Translations under genes and position numbers: made by a program
In this document: piece by piece, positions 1-10,432 of the stretch
Layout of the letters: each line of letters starts with the position of its first letter
Position numbering within the stretch: the first letter of the stretch is position 1
Notes under the pieces: generated by a model
What the model was told of the DNA's origin: nothing
The model's input: the letters and a program-made list of their open reading frames with translations, nothing else
Database searches by the model: none
Source of the DNA: Pantoea sp.
GTDB lineage: Bacteria; Pseudomonadota; Gammaproteobacteria; Enterobacterales; Enterobacteriaceae
Direction of reading: 5' to 3'
DNA: 64,000 bases
NCBI RefSeq assembly: GCF_028283705.1
Contig: NZ_JAPWKD010000015.1
Coordinates: 1-64,000 of the forward strand

Positions 1-819
<819 letters not shown>

Positions 820-838
820 ATCGTTTTGCCTGAATAGA

Positions 839-862
839 GGCCCGCAATGCGGGCCTTTTTTG
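839..862 (+). terminator. Rho-independent terminator after fabF
   Basis: A perfect 7-bp stem (GGCCCGC/GCGGGCC) closes a 3-nt loop and is followed by a run of T. It starts 20 bases after the fabF stop codon. Confidence 0.9.
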
Positions 863-950
863 TTATACCTTATGTCAGCGTAGTCGCGTGTTCCTGATTC
901 ACTCCGCCTTCAATACTATTCAAAGCAATGTCAATCTCATTGAGGCCGTT

Positions 951-1770
951 ATGATGTGGATAAATGGTGGAGAACAGTCGCAGCTTGCGGCGCGCGATCG
1001 TGCCGTACAGTTTGGCGACGGCTGTTTTACCACCGCATGCGGTGGTAAACGGTCATGTTCAGCTTCTTGCCGCGCATCTGCGACGTCTGCAGCTGGGTTG
1101 TGAACGCCTGCTGATGGCAGAGCCTGACTGGCAGCAACTCGAAGTTGAAATGTGTAGCGCCGCACAAGGGCAGGAGCGGGCGGTATTGAAAGTTATTCTG
1201 ACGCCCGGTGCTGGCGGGCGTGGCTACAGTCGGAATGGATGCAGTCATCCCACGCGCATTATCTCCCTCTCTCCCTGGCCCCACCATTATCAGGCACTGC
1301 AACAACAAGGCGCAAGACTGGTGACCAGCCCGGTACCGCTGGCACGCAACCCGCTGCTGGCCGGAATTAAACACCTTAACCGGCTGGAGCAGGTGCTGAT
1401 TCGCCACCATCTTGACCAGACGGAAGCCGACGAGGCGCTGGTGCTTGACACTGAGGGGACGGTGGTGGAATGCTGTGCGGCCAATTTATTCTGGCGTGAG
1501 GGCGATAAGATATTCACGCCATGTCTCGATCAGGCTGGCGTTGCTGGCATTATGCGGCGTTTTCTGATGGCGCAGATGGTGGCTACAGGCCAGGCTTGTC
1601 AGCTGATTGATGGTAATAGGGATCGCATCCTTGCCGCAGATGAAGTGGTGATATGCAATGCCCTGATGCCAGTTTTACCCGTGCGTAGTATTGACGACGT
1701 TTCGTTCACCGCACGTTCGCTGTACCAGCAACTGTTCGCCAGTTGTCAGATTAAATGGAGCAGTCCATGA
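951..1770 (+). pseudogene. pabC: Aminodeoxychorismate lyase with one frameshift
   Basis: PabC is the PLP enzyme that splits 4-amino-4-deoxychorismate into pyruvate and p-aminobenzoate for folate synthesis. The product must be read in two frames. ATG 951 (preceded by GAGG) gives MMWINGGEQ...FGDGCFTTA, aligning residue for residue with the E. coli start. From about base 1040 the protein continues in another frame (VVNGHVQLLAAHL...) to the TGA at 1770. The lysine in AGIKHLNRLEQ and the motif DEALVLD are intact. The shift fits one extra G in the sequence GCGGTGG near 1039-1045. Outside it the sequence looks fully constrained, so a sequencing error is more likely than true loss. The stop overlaps the mltG start as ATGA. 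Confidence 0.85.
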
Positions 1771-2786
1771 CTCGAATGAAAAAAATTTTCGCCGACGCTC
1801 GTGGATTCTGTTGGCCTCGGCTGCGGCCTTTGGTTATTGGCAGATTGAACGTTTCGCCGATGGCACCGTTAACCTTCACCAAGAAACTATTTTCACGCTG
1901 CCAGCGGGCACGGGCCGTGTGGCGCTCGAAGCGCAGCTGTAAAGTGAGCATGTGATTGCACCAACGTCTGTGGTTTGGCCGTTGCTGAAGCTGGAGCCTG
2001 AGCTGGCGAATTTAAAGCCGGTACCTATCGCTTCACGCAAGGCATGACGGTGCGCCAGATGCTTGAGCTGCTGGCAAGTGGCAAGGAAGCGCAGTTCCCG
2101 TTGCGTTTTGTCGAAGGTTCCCGCCTGAAAGAGTGGCTGGAGCAACTGCGCGCTGCCCCTTATCTCAAACACACCCTGCAAGATGATCAATTTGCCACGG
2201 TAGCGGCAGCGCTGAAAATTGATGCCAGCCAGCTGGAAGGCGGCTTTTATCCCGATACTTATCTCTACACCGCCAACACCAGCGATGTGGCGCTGCTGGA
2301 ACGCGCCCATGCGCGCATGAACAAGCTGGTGGATGAGATCTGGCAGAGCCGCATGGACAATCTGCCTTATAAGAAAGAGCAGGATCTGGTGACGATGGCG
2401 TCGATCATCGAGAAAGAAACCGGTGTCAGCGAAGAGCGTGCGCGGGTGGCTTCGGTGTTTATCAACCGCTTGCGGATTGGCATGAAGCTGCAGACCGATC
2501 CGACTGTGATTTACGGCATGGGCGATAGCTATACAGGCACGCTAACACGTAAAGATCTCGACACGCCAACCGATTACAATACTTATACCATCAGCGGCAT
2601 GCCTCCGGGTCCGATTGCGATGCCGGGCGGGCTTCTCTGGAAGCGGCGGCGCACCCGGAAAAAAGCAATTACCTCTATTTTGTGGCGGATGGTAAAGGTG
2701 GTCACACCTTTACCACCAATCTGGTCAGCCATAATAAGGCCGTGCAGGCGTATCGGCTGGCAATGAAGGAAAAAAATGAAAAGTAA
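1767..2786 (+). pseudogene. mltG: Endolytic murein transglycosylase MltG (YceG), several lesions
   Basis: MltG is an inner-membrane lytic transglycosylase that cuts nascent glycan strands and sets their length. The reading frame is broken four times. A7 instead of A8 at 1779-1785 breaks the frame after MTRMKK. An in-frame TAA sits at 1940-1942. A one-base loss near 2010 lies inside [10 protein letters not shown]. Another one-base loss near 2630 comes just before [10 protein letters not shown]. Joined frames give a normal full-length protein with an N-terminal membrane segment, the catalytic Glu in SIIEKETG, the motif [20 protein letters not shown] and a C-terminus ending at TAA 2786, which overlaps the tmk start. 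The 2044-2766 open frame alone holds most of the YceG domain. Three lesions change homopolymer length, which points to technical error. Confidence 0.85.
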
Positions 2787-3411
2787 GTTTATCGTCATCG
2801 AAGGTCTGGAAGGAGCGGGCAAAACCACAGCGCGTGATGCGGTGGTTTCCGTGCTACGCGAGCAGGGCATTGATGATCTGGTATTCACGCGTGAACCGGG
2901 CGGTACACCGCTGGCGGAACAGCTGCGTGTGCTGGTCAAGCAAGGGATTGATGGCGAAACGCTTACCGATAAAGCCGAATTGCTGATGCTCTACGCTGCC
3001 CGTGTCCAGCTGGTGGAAACGGTAATTAAACCTGCACTGGCGCGCGGCGCCTGGGTGATGGGCGATCGTCACGATCTCTCGTCCCAGGCCTATCAGGGCG
3101 GCGGACGCGGCCTGGATACTCAACTGATGAGTACCTTACGTGACGCCGTGCTGGGTGAATTCCGCCCGGATTGTACCTTGTATCTCGATGTCACCCCGGA
3201 AATTGGTTTGCAGCGGGCGCGGGCGCGTGGCGAGCTGGACCGTATCGAGCAGGAATCGCTGCGCTTTTTTGAACGCACCCGTGAGCGTTATCTGGCGCTG
3301 GCTGCGGAAGATCCCACCATCATCACTATTGATGCCACGCAGTCGTTGCCACAGGTGACGCAGTCAATCCAGTCCGCCGTACGTCACTGGCTGGCAGGTC
3401 AAACGGCATGA
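2776..3411 (+). CDS. tmk: Thymidylate kinase
   Basis: Tmk phosphorylates dTMP to dTDP with ATP and is essential for DNA synthesis. The 211-residue protein has the P-loop GLEGAGKTT near residues 9-17, the DR(H/Y) motif in [16 protein letters not shown], and an Arg-rich LID region ([12 protein letters not shown]). Length and sequence match the enterobacterial enzyme (213 residues in E. coli). The start overlaps the last codons of mltG and the stop overlaps holB (ATGA), so the genes are probably translationally coupled. This gene is intact between damaged neighbours. Confidence 0.97.
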   Translation: MKSKFIVIEGLEGAGKTTARDAVVSVLREQGIDDLVFTREPGGTPLAEQLRVLVKQGIDGETLTDKAELLMLYAARVQLVETVIKPALARGAWVMGDRHDLSSQAYQGGGRGLDTQLMSTLRDAVLGEFRPDCTLYLDVTPEIGLQRARARGELDRIEQESLRFFERTRERYLALAAEDPTIITIDATQSLPQVTQSIQSAVRHWLAGQTA

Positions 3412-4397
3412 ACTGGTATCCGTGGCTAAACCAGCCGTATCGGCAAATTATTGCCCGCCATCAGAGCAATCAGGCGCATCATGCGCTGTTAATTCAGGCT
3501 ATTGATGGCATGGGGGACGATGCGCTGGTTTGGGGCATCAGTCGCTGGCTGATGTGCCAACAACCCGAGGGATTAAAAAGCTGTGGTCACTGCCACGGTT
3601 GCCATTTGATGCAGGCGCATACGCATCCTGACTGGTATCGTCTTGAGGCCGAGAAGGGAAAATCCTCGCTGGGGATTGATGCGGTGCGTGACGTCACGGA
3701 AAAGCTGTACCATTTTGCCCAGCAGGGCGGGGCGAAAGTGGTGTGGCTGCCTGACGCGGCACAGCTGACCGAAGCCGCCGCCAATGCGTTGCTGAAAACC
3801 CTGGAAGAACCGCCCGCCAATACGTGGTTCTTCCTGAGTACCCGCGAGCCGTCACGTTTGCTCGCCACGCTACGCAGCCGTTGTATGACCTGGCATCTCT
3901 CGCCTCCTGAGGAGGTTCATAGCCTGCAATGGTTGCAAAAACAGATTTCCCAGCCCGAAGAAACGCTGCGTGCGGCGTTGCGTTTGAGCAACGGGGCACC
4001 CGCAGCAGCGCTGGCGTTGTTACAGCCTGAGCGCTGGCAGGTTCGTCAGGCGTTGTGTGACGCATTGTCCGGCGCATTGTCGCAGGATGTGTTGCAACTG
4101 CTGCCATCGTTAAACAGTGATGATGTGGCCGACCGTCTGGCCTGGCTGCTTTCGTTGCTGGTGGATGCGATGAAAGTGCAGCAGGGGGCAAATCGCTGGT
4201 TAAGCAACGGTGATCGTCCGGATGTGGTGACGATGCTGGCACAACAGCTCAACAGCAGCGCCCTGAATGCCAGCGTGCAGTTGTGGATGCAATGCCGCGA
4301 GCAGCTGCAGCAGGTGGCAGCGCTCAATCGTGAATTAATGTTGACCGATCGTTTGTTGAGCTGGAGCCGTCTGCTGACACCAGCGACGCTCAGCTAA
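3408..4397 (+). CDS. holB: DNA polymerase III subunit delta prime
   Basis: HolB is the delta-prime subunit of the clamp-loader complex that places the beta clamp on DNA. The 329-residue product has four zinc-binding cysteines at positions 50, 59, 62 and 65 (CGHCHGC) and the SRC arginine-finger motif in [11 protein letters not shown]. The P-loop position is degenerate (IDGMGDDAL), as expected because delta-prime does not bind ATP. The length is close to the 334 residues of E. coli. It overlaps tmk by four bases and is followed 17 bases later by tatD. Confidence 0.96.
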   Translation: MNWYPWLNQPYRQIIARHQSNQAHHALLIQAIDGMGDDALVWGISRWLMCQQPEGLKSCGHCHGCHLMQAHTHPDWYRLEAEKGKSSLGIDAVRDVTEKLYHFAQQGGAKVVWLPDAAQLTEAAANALLKTLEEPPANTWFFLSTREPSRLLATLRSRCMTWHLSPPEEVHSLQWLQKQISQPEETLRAALRLSNGAPAAALALLQPERWQVRQALCDALSGALSQDVLQLLPSLNSDDVADRLAWLLSLLVDAMKVQQGANRWLSNGDRPDVVTMLAQQLNSSALNASVQLWMQCREQLQQVAALNRELMLTDRLLSWSRLLTPATLS

Positions 4398-4414
4398 GCG
4401 TAAAAAGAGAGAAG

Positions 4415-5208
4415 TATGTTTATTGTCGATTCCCATTGCCATCTCGATGGCCTGGATTACGAAAAGCAGCACCGCGATCTGGATGATGTGATTACCAAAG
4501 CGGCGTCACGTGATGTGAAGTTTATGCTGGCGATTGCCACCACGCTACCGGGATTACTACACGATGACGAAGCTGGTTGGCGAGCGTGAAAACATCGCGC
4601 TGGCTTGTGGTGTTCATCCACTGAATCAGGAAACGCCTTACGATGTTGAGGAATTCCGACGCCTGGCGGCGGAGGATCGTGTGGTGGCGCTGGGTGAGAC
4701 CGGGCTGGACTATTTTTACCAGCAGGAAACCAAAGAGCAGCAGCAGGCTTCGTTCCGTGAACATATCCGCACCGGAATAGCACTGAACAAGCCGATCATC
4801 GTCCATACCCGTGATGCGCGTGAAGATACGCTGGCGATCCTGCGTGAGGAGCAGGTTGAGAAGTGTGGTGGTGTACTGCACTGCTTTACCGAAGATAAAG
4901 AAACCGCAGCAAAATTGCTGGATATGGGTTTTTATATCTCCTTCTCCGGCATTCTGACGTTCCGCAACGCGGAGCAAATCCGTGATGCGGCGCGCTATGT
5001 TCCGCTGGACAGGATGCTGGTGGAGACCGATTCCCCCTATCTGGCACCTGTGCCGCATCGCGGCAAAGAGAACCAGCCAGCGTTTACCCGTGACGTGGCC
5101 GATTATATGGCGGTGCTGAAGGGCGTCGATATTGAGACATTGGCTGCAACCACAACCAGCAATTTCTCCCGTCTGTTTCATATCCCGATGAGCCGTCTCG
5201 GCGGTTAA
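4415..5208 (+). pseudogene. ycfH: TatD-family metal-dependent hydrolase (YcfH) with frameshift
   Basis: This is a TatD-type metallohydrolase related to 3'-5' DNA exonucleases. ATG 4415, 17 bases after holB, opens [19 protein letters not shown] with the metal-binding HCH motif. The frame breaks near 4550, after IATTLPG. The rest ([20 protein letters not shown] ... [11 protein letters not shown] ... [15 protein letters not shown]) runs in the next frame to 5208. One extra T in GGATTACTAC would explain the shift. Otherwise the joined protein matches E. coli YcfH along its whole length. This is the last of a set of indel-damaged genes in the first 4.6 kb, probably a sequence-quality effect. Confidence 0.85.
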
Positions 5209-5257
5209 CGCACTTTATTTCAAACTCTGTAATTAATCAGAAATTCATCCGATGTGT

Positions 5258-5275
5258 TGCGCCCTTAAGGGCGCA
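5258..5275. terminator. Perfect palindrome after tatD, weak terminator candidate
   Basis: TGCGCCCTTAAGGGCGCA is an 18-bp perfect palindrome 50 bases after the tatD stop. A run of six T follows seven bases later, so it may terminate tatD transcription. Confidence 0.45.
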
Positions 5276-5350
5276 GCCAGTGCTTTTTTGCGGTAAATAT
5301 CAGCAAGTCAGTGAGAATTACCTGAAAGCCAGACGGTGTGATGAGCGAAA

Positions 5351-5366
5351 CGTGATAGCCGTCAAA
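5351..5366. promoter_or_regulatory. CRP-type site upstream of ptsG
   Basis: CGTGA-N6-TCAAA lies inside a stretch (ACGTGATAGCCGTCAAA) that matches my recollection of the E. coli ptsG CRP site almost base for base. It sits just upstream of the Mlc-type operator. CRP-cAMP activation of ptsG is known in E. coli; here it is inferred from conservation. Confidence 0.65.
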
Positions 5367-5380
5367 GTAAGAAAATTCTA

Positions 5381-5405
5381 TTTATTTTACTCTTCGTAAT
5401 AAATC
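5381..5405. promoter_or_regulatory. Mlc-type operator and ptsG P1 core promoter region
   Basis: The segment contains TTATTTTACTC and GTAATAAAT as imperfect inverted half-sites. It matches the E. coli ptsG operator, where Mlc represses and the -10 region overlaps. The position relative to the CRP site and the gene is conserved. The downstream leader has a small GACGCT/AGCGTC hairpin at 5410-5422. Confidence 0.65.
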
Positions 5406-5471
5406 AAAAGACGCTCAGCGTCATCCCGGTAAAGGGTCCTCCCCCCGTTACCACGCGCACTGCGCGAAATG

Positions 5472-5487
5472 CACTCATACTCAGGAG
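5472..5487 (+). promoter_or_regulatory. SgrS-type pairing site overlapping the ptsG ribosome binding site
   Basis: CACTCATACTCAGGAG precedes the ptsG ATG at 5497 and includes its Shine-Dalgarno sequence AGGAG. It is nearly identical to the E. coli ptsG segment (CACCCATACTCAGGAG) paired by the small RNA SgrS during sugar-phosphate stress. Its preservation suggests the same control, but sgrS is outside the window. Confidence 0.6.
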
Positions 5488-5496
5488 CTTCAGGCT

Positions 5497-6930
5497 ATGT
5501 TCAAAAACGCATTTGCGAACCTGCAAAAAGTAGGTAAGTCGCTGATGTTACCGGTATCGGTTTTGCCGATTGCCGGTATTTTATTAGGTGTGGGTTCAGC
5601 TAATTTTAGCTGGTTGCCTGCCGTAGTTTCGCATGTGATGGCTGAAGCAGGTGGTTCGGTATTTGCCAACATGCCGCTGATTTTTGCCATCGGTGTGGCG
5701 CTCGGCTTTACCAATAACGACGGTGTTTCCGCGCTGGCGGCGGTGGTGGCTTACGGCATCATGGTGAAAACCATGGCGGTGGTTGCTCCGCTGGTGCTGC
5801 ATCTGCCGGCTGCTGAGATCGATGCCAAACATCTGGCCGATACCGGGGTACTGGGCGGGATTATCGCCGGTTCCATCGCGGCGTATATGTTTAACCGCTT
5901 CTACCGTATCAAGTTGCCGGAATACCTTGGCTTCTTTGCCGGTAAGCGCTTTGTTCCGATTATTTCGGGCCTGGCAGCTATCGTGCTGGGTGTGCTGCTG
6001 TCCTTCATTTGGCCACCGGTCGGTTCCGCCATTCAGGACTTCTCACAATGGGCAGCCTATCAGAACCCGGTTGTCGCCTTCGGTATCTACGGCGTGGTTG
6101 AGCGTTCACTGGTGCCGTTTGGTCTGCACCATATCTGGAACGTCCCTTTCCAGATGCAGATTGGTGAATTCACTAACGCGGCTGGCCAGGTGTTCCACGG
6201 TGACATTCCGCGTTATATGGCGGGTGACCCGACCGCAGGTAAACTGTCAGGTGGCTTCCTGTTCAAAATGTACGGTCTGCCTGCTGCTGCCATCGCTATC
6301 TGGCACTCTGCAAAACCGGAAAACCGTGCCAAAGTCGGCGGTATCATGATCTCCGCTGCGCTGACCTCGTTCCTGACCGGTATCACCGAGCCGATCGAGT
6401 TCTCCTTCATGTTTGTTGCGCCGATCCTGTACGTGATTCACGCGATTCTGGCTGGCCTGGCATTCCCGATCTGTATCCTGCTCGGCATGCGTGATGGCAC
6501 CAGCTTCTCACACGGTCTGATCGACTTTATCGTGCTGAGCGGCAACAGCAGCAAAATCTGGCTGTTCCCGATTGTGGGTATCATCTACGGCCTGATTTAC
6601 TACACCGTGTTCCGCGTACTGATTGTCAAACTGAACCTGAAAACACCGGGCCGTGAAGATAACGCCGTTGAGCAGAGCAGTGCGACCGGCAGTGAAATGG
6701 CGGGCAAACTGGTCACCGCGTTCGGTGGTAAAGAAAACATCACCAACCTCGATGCCTGTATCACTCGTCTGCGCGTTAGCGTGGCGGACGTGGGTAAAGT
6801 GGACCAGAGTGAGCTGAAAAGCCTTGGTGCGCGTGGTGTGGTGATAGCCGGTTCGGGTGTTCAGGCAATTTTCGGCACCAAGTCGGATAACCTGAAAACC
6901 GAGATGGACGATTATATTCGTAATATGTAA
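5497..6930 (+). CDS. ptsG: PTS glucose-specific EIICB component
   Basis: PtsG imports and phosphorylates glucose, taking phosphate from EIIA-Glc. The 477-residue protein has the membrane EIIC domain first (residues about 1-390, hydrophobic, with the conserved [12 protein letters not shown] motif). A linker with the LKTPGRED motif follows, then a C-terminal EIIB domain whose phosphorylated Cys lies in [13 protein letters not shown]. Length and sequence match E. coli PtsG (477). It is monocistronic, with its own promoter region and a strong terminator. Where E. coli has fhuE next, this genome has the galacturonyl hydrolase and transporter pair. Confidence 0.97.
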   Translation: MFKNAFANLQKVGKSLMLPVSVLPIAGILLGVGSANFSWLPAVVSHVMAEAGGSVFANMPLIFAIGVALGFTNNDGVSALAAVVAYGIMVKTMAVVAPLVLHLPAAEIDAKHLADTGVLGGIIAGSIAAYMFNRFYRIKLPEYLGFFAGKRFVPIISGLAAIVLGVLLSFIWPPVGSAIQDFSQWAAYQNPVVAFGIYGVVERSLVPFGLHHIWNVPFQMQIGEFTNAAGQVFHGDIPRYMAGDPTAGKLSGGFLFKMYGLPAAAIAIWHSAKPENRAKVGGIMISAALTSFLTGITEPIEFSFMFVAPILYVIHAILAGLAFPICILLGMRDGTSFSHGLIDFIVLSGNSSKIWLFPIVGIIYGLIYYTVFRVLIVKLNLKTPGREDNAVEQSSATGSEMAGKLVTAFGGKENITNLDACITRLRVSVADVGKVDQSELKSLGARGVVIAGSGVQAIFGTKSDNLKTEMDDYIRNM

Positions 6931-6937
6931 GTCACAG

Positions 6938-6963
6938 CGGCCCCTGACGGGGCCGTTTTTTTT
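6938..6963 (+). terminator. Rho-independent terminator after ptsG
   Basis: CGGCCCC and GGGGCCG pair around a TGAC loop and are followed by eight T. The T run overlaps the 3' end of the convergent GH105 gene. Confidence 0.92.
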
Positions 6964-8101
6964 ATAAATACACCCGCAAATATTCCGTCAGACACAGCAG
7001 CGCCATCGCCTGACCATAAGGCATTGAGGTCAGCGGGACCTGGCGGTAATAATCCAGATCGCTGCCCATCGCGGTACCAAACGATACCTGTTTCAGTTCT
7101 CCGTCCTCGTCAATGTTGGCGATCACCCCGCGCAGGGCTTTTTCTGCCAGCGGCAGATAGTCGCGTGACAAATAACGTTTACGTACCGCCTTCAGAATGC
7201 CGTAGGCAAAACCCGCGGTAGCCGAAGCCTCGGGGTAACTGTGCGGATCATCCAGCAGGGTATGCCACAGGCCGCTGCTATGCTGACAACCGGCCAGCGC
7301 TTTCACCTGATTCTCCAGCACCTGTTGCAGAAAACGGCGGGTGGCATGCTGTTCCGGCCAGTTCATCATTTCAAGGAAGTCGGGAATGACGATGGTGACC
7401 CAGCTGTTGCCGCGCGCCCAGCGCGCATTGGCAAAGTTATGGCGACCATCGAAGTTCCAGCCGTGGAACCATAAGCCACTGTGGCGATCCATCAGGTATT
7501 GGGTATGAAGCAGAAACTGATAGCTGGCCTCCTCAACAAACTCCGGGCGCTCCAGCAGCTGACCGATCTTCGCCAGCGCCATCACGCTCATCATCAGCGT
7601 ATCGTCCCACAGTTGCTGCGTATTCTCGTTGTTATAGACGATATGTTGCAGCCCACCGCTTTCGGTGCGCGGCATATCATACATGACCCATTCTGCCCAG
7701 CGCTCCAGCACCGGTCGCCACGCCGGGTTGCGCGTTTCTTCATAGCGGTAAGCCAGCGTCAGGAAGGGGCAGACGGTATTGACGTTTTTGGTTGGCGTCC
7801 CCTCAGCCAGCCGGGTACTGAACCATTCGTCAATGATCTGTAACGTGGCCTGATCCCCGGTCTGCTGGTAATAATGCAGCATGCCATACAACCCGATGCC
7901 ATGTGTCCACTCCCAGCCAGCCCAGCCTTTGGTGTCAATAACGCGACCATCATCGAGGCGCAGCAAAAACTCACCGCTCTGGTCAGTAATATTCACCAGA
8001 TTCTGCGTAAGTTGATGGATCAACTGCACCAGTTCCTTGCGCGGCAGCAGATACTCCGGCTGGCGTAACAGGTCACTATGCTTTACAGGGAATACCGTCA
8101 T
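6962..8101 (-). CDS. GH105 unsaturated galacturonyl/rhamnogalacturonyl hydrolase
   Basis: This 379-residue protein belongs to glycoside hydrolase family 105 (YteR/YesR/RhiN type). These enzymes remove the unsaturated uronic acid left at the non-reducing end of pectin oligomers by lyases. The family pattern is clear: GWAGWEWTHGIGLYG near residues 59-73, NTVCPFLTLAYRYEET, and the catalytic Asp candidate in LWDDTLMMS near residue 166. No signal peptide is present, so it is probably cytoplasmic and acts on imported oligomers. Its start overlaps the stop of the upstream transporter gene by four bases (TCATGA on the plus strand), showing one operon. The exact substrate cannot be read from sequence. 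Confidence 0.88.
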   Translation of the reverse strand: MTVFPVKHSDLLRQPEYLLPRKELVQLIHQLTQNLVNITDQSGEFLLRLDDGRVIDTKGWAGWEWTHGIGLYGMLHYYQQTGDQATLQIIDEWFSTRLAEGTPTKNVNTVCPFLTLAYRYEETRNPAWRPVLERWAEWVMYDMPRTESGGLQHIVYNNENTQQLWDDTLMMSVMALAKIGQLLERPEFVEEASYQFLLHTQYLMDRHSGLWFHGWNFDGRHNFANARWARGNSWVTIVIPDFLEMMNWPEQHATRRFLQQVLENQVKALAGCQHSSGLWHTLLDDPHSYPEASATAGFAYGILKAVRKRYLSRDYLPLAEKALRGVIANIDEDGELKQVSFGTAMGSDLDYYRQVPLTSMPYGQAMALLCLTEYLRVYL

Positions 8102-9702
8102 GATTCATTCCTATCGTTTTGAAGAGGCAGGCAGGGGATGCAACGTGCCCTGCTTACGGGGTAAGGGGGGGCAGCGGGTTGGTGGCGATTGAGGTAGCCC
8201 ACGTTGTTGTTGCCCCACAGATACTCGTAAGGCATACCGGCGAGAGTTTCGACAATCTCGCGCGCTTCCGGGGTGATGCGTTCCGGTACCACGCGTCCGG
8301 CTTCGCGCATCTTCAGCGTCTCGGCGCGCAGCACCGTGTGGGTATGCAGATTGAGTTTAAAGCGCAACGACACCAGAAACCCGCAGGTGAGCACGCAGAC
8401 GGTACCAATACTGAGGATCGCCAGGATGGTATGACCCACTGCCGGGACCTGGATAGTCTGACCGGAGACAAAACCCGCCAGTTGCAACACGATGCCGACC
8501 AGCATCACGGCACCGGCCTGGGACGCTTTACGCGTCAGGGTCATAATGCCAGCAAAAATACCTTCACGTCGCTGGCCGGTGATCACTTCATCCACGTCAG
8601 CGATATAGGTGTAGGTATTCCAGGGAACATAGTTGATACCGCCACGCCCCAGCCCGGCCAGGCCGGAAAGCAGCACCAGCAGCGTCATGCTGTTGTTCAT
8701 CCCGGCGTACCACAGCGCGGCATAGGAGAGGGCGCTAAGGCCGAACAGCACCACCACCAGACGGTAGGCTGGGGCCGGTCCCAGACGGATGCACAGCGGA
8801 ATCATCCCCATTACCGCAATAAATTGCAGCACCGCCATGGTGCCCATCAGGCTGGAGGCGATTTGCGCGCTTTGCATCAGCACAAGCACCACGTACCAGG
8901 TAAAAACCGCGTTAAACACGTCCTGTGCGATATAGCCGCCGAGGTACATGCCGAGATGCTGGCGAAAGAGTCGAATGCGCAGCGTTGAGGCAAGTTCGAT
9001 ATACAGCCGCTTCAGGCTTTGCAGCAGCGTAAGTTGCGCTTTTTCCTGTTCGGCACGTAGCGATTCTGCGGAGAAGTCCTGCGGTTGCCGCTCCCAGGTA
9101 AAACGCCACACCAGCGTCAGTACCAGCGCGCAAATCAACGAAAACACCAGGCTGGCATAGAAGAATGACAGTGGGTTGTCTTTGCCGAACCAGCCGATCA
9201 GAATGCCGGGCAGAAACGCCGCCAGAATAGCAGACAACTGTGCCAGCGCGATGCGCGCACCGGAAAAGCGGGTTTTCTGTTTAAAATCATCGGTCATCTC
9301 CGGCACCAGCGTTTCATAAGGCACCAGAATCATGGTGTAGACGATGTCGAACAGCAGATAGGTCAGCAGATACCACCAGAAATGCATATCGGCTATCCAC
9401 ATCAGGCTATAGCTGAAGACGCAGGGGATACCCAGCAGGATAAAGAACTTGCGACGACCAAAGCGTTTACCGAGCCATGTCGAACCAAAATTGTCGGTCA
9501 GGAAGCCCATTAGCGGACTGACCAGCGCATCCAGCACGCGGGCGGCCGCAAAGATAAAGGTCGCTTCAATGGGCGTCAGCCCACAAAACGTGGTGTAGAA
9601 GTAAAGCAGCCAGGCAGCGGTTAACGCCGTGGTGCCAGCACCGAGAAAATCCCCGGAACCATAGGCCAGATAGTGGCCCAGACCAATCTTACGAGAGCGC
9701 AT
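8098..9702 (-). CDS. GPH/MFS-family sugar (uronide) transporter
   Basis: This is a 12-helix-type cation symporter of the glycoside-pentoside-hexuronide family. The 534-residue product starts at ATG 9702 (MRSRKIGLGHYLAYG), which has a good ribosome binding site (AGGGAG). An open frame extends 45 codons upstream without support. Family features include YGSGDFLGAG near the N-terminus, VLDALVSPLMGFLTDN and a GRRKFF loop after the second helix. A hydrophilic C-terminal tail of about 70 residues is longer than usual. Coupling with the GH105 gene suggests import of unsaturated rhamnogalacturonan or galacturonate oligomers, as RhiT does in Dickeya; that function is inference. Confidence 0.82.
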   Translation of the reverse strand: MRSRKIGLGHYLAYGSGDFLGAGTTALTAAWLLYFYTTFCGLTPIEATFIFAAARVLDALVSPLMGFLTDNFGSTWLGKRFGRRKFFILLGIPCVFSYSLMWIADMHFWWYLLTYLLFDIVYTMILVPYETLVPEMTDDFKQKTRFSGARIALAQLSAILAAFLPGILIGWFGKDNPLSFFYASLVFSLICALVLTLVWRFTWERQPQDFSAESLRAEQEKAQLTLLQSLKRLYIELASTLRIRLFRQHLGMYLGGYIAQDVFNAVFTWYVVLVLMQSAQIASSLMGTMAVLQFIAVMGMIPLCIRLGPAPAYRLVVVLFGLSALSYAALWYAGMNNSMTLLVLLSGLAGLGRGGINYVPWNTYTYIADVDEVITGQRREGIFAGIMTLTRKASQAGAVMLVGIVLQLAGFVSGQTIQVPAVGHTILAILSIGTVCVLTCGFLVSLRFKLNLHTHTVLRAETLKMREAGRVVPERITPEAREIVETLAGMPYEYLWGNNNVGYLNRHQPAAPPYPVSRARCIPCLPLQNDRNES

Positions 9703-10062
9703 TGCAGGTTCTCCCTGAGACAAATGTGGTGTACATCCCTCATCACTCCGGACAACTGGCTCGGATTGGTTAGAAAGTAGAGCGGGAAGACGTGCCAAAC
9801 CTTCGTGATTTGGCAAGGTTGTCTGCACAAGTGGCAAAATCGCAAAGAAACAGCCGTGATAAATCTAATTTATAAAACAGCGTTTCATTTTTTGTTGGGA
9901 GATCTGTCAGAAATGCGAAGCAGGCCACATCATGGTGAGCAGGAAGCAAAAAGTGGTGTAAACGCAGCCATTTAATGTAAGAAAAATGGTCCTGAGGTTG
10001 AAAGAAGCAGAATTCCTCCCGCATACTGCCTGACTGAACTCCAGGCTTTAAGGAAATGCATC
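9703..10062. other. Divergent intergenic region between transporter and hinT
   Basis: These 360 bases have no convincing gene. They should hold the promoter of the minus-strand transporter/GH105 operon and the plus-strand hinT promoter. The one recognisable motif is a KdgR-like palindrome near 9872-9888. Short open frames in the region lack ribosome binding sites and similarity to known proteins. Confidence 0.6.
9872..9888. promoter_or_regulatory. KdgR-like operator candidate
   Basis: ATAAAACAGCGTTTCAT is a 17-bp imperfect palindrome (ATRAAAC-N3-GTTTYAT). It resembles the KdgR site that controls pectin catabolism genes in soft-rot enterobacteria. It lies about 170 bases upstream of the transporter start, which supports a role in pectin-linked control. 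I could not score it against a matrix. Confidence 0.5.
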
Positions 10063-10413
10063 ATGGCTGAAGAAACCATTTTCAGTAAAATCATCCGTCG
10101 CGAAATTCCCGCCGACGTGGTTTATCAGGACGAACTGGTCACCGCCTTCCGCGATATCGCACCCAAAGCGCCCACTCATATTCTGATCATCCCTAACGTT
10201 TTAATCCCCACTGCCAACGATGCGCAGGCCGCACACGAGCAAGCGCTGGGGCGCATGATCACCGTTGCGGCCAAAATTGCCCGTGACGAGGGGATCGCCG
10301 AAGATGGCTATCGCCTGATCATGAATTGCAACCGCCACGGCGGCCAGGAGGTTTACCACATCCATATGCATCTGCTGGGCGGCAAACCGCTTGGACCGAT
10401 GCTGGCTGGCTAA
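10063..10413 (+). CDS. hinT: HIT-family purine nucleoside phosphoramidase
   Basis: HinT hydrolyses adenosine phosphoramidates such as AMP-NH2 and AMP-lysine. The 116-residue protein has the histidine triad [10 protein letters not shown] near its C-terminus and the conserved [17 protein letters not shown] start. Length and sequence agree with E. coli HinT (119). It heads the same-strand group hinT-ycfL-lpoB-thiK-nagZ-ycfP. Its stop lies 20 bases before ycfL. Confidence 0.95.
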   Translation: MAEETIFSKIIRREIPADVVYQDELVTAFRDIAPKAPTHILIIPNVLIPTANDAQAAHEQALGRMITVAAKIARDEGIAEDGYRLIMNCNRHGGQEVYHIHMHLLGGKPLGPMLAG

Positions 10414-10432
10414 CCCTCAGGCGGACCTTGCT

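Noticed and set aside
8119..8988. 289-codon plus-strand open frame antisense to the GPH transporter
   Set aside because: Composition and lack of similarity mark it as a shadow of the transporter gene.
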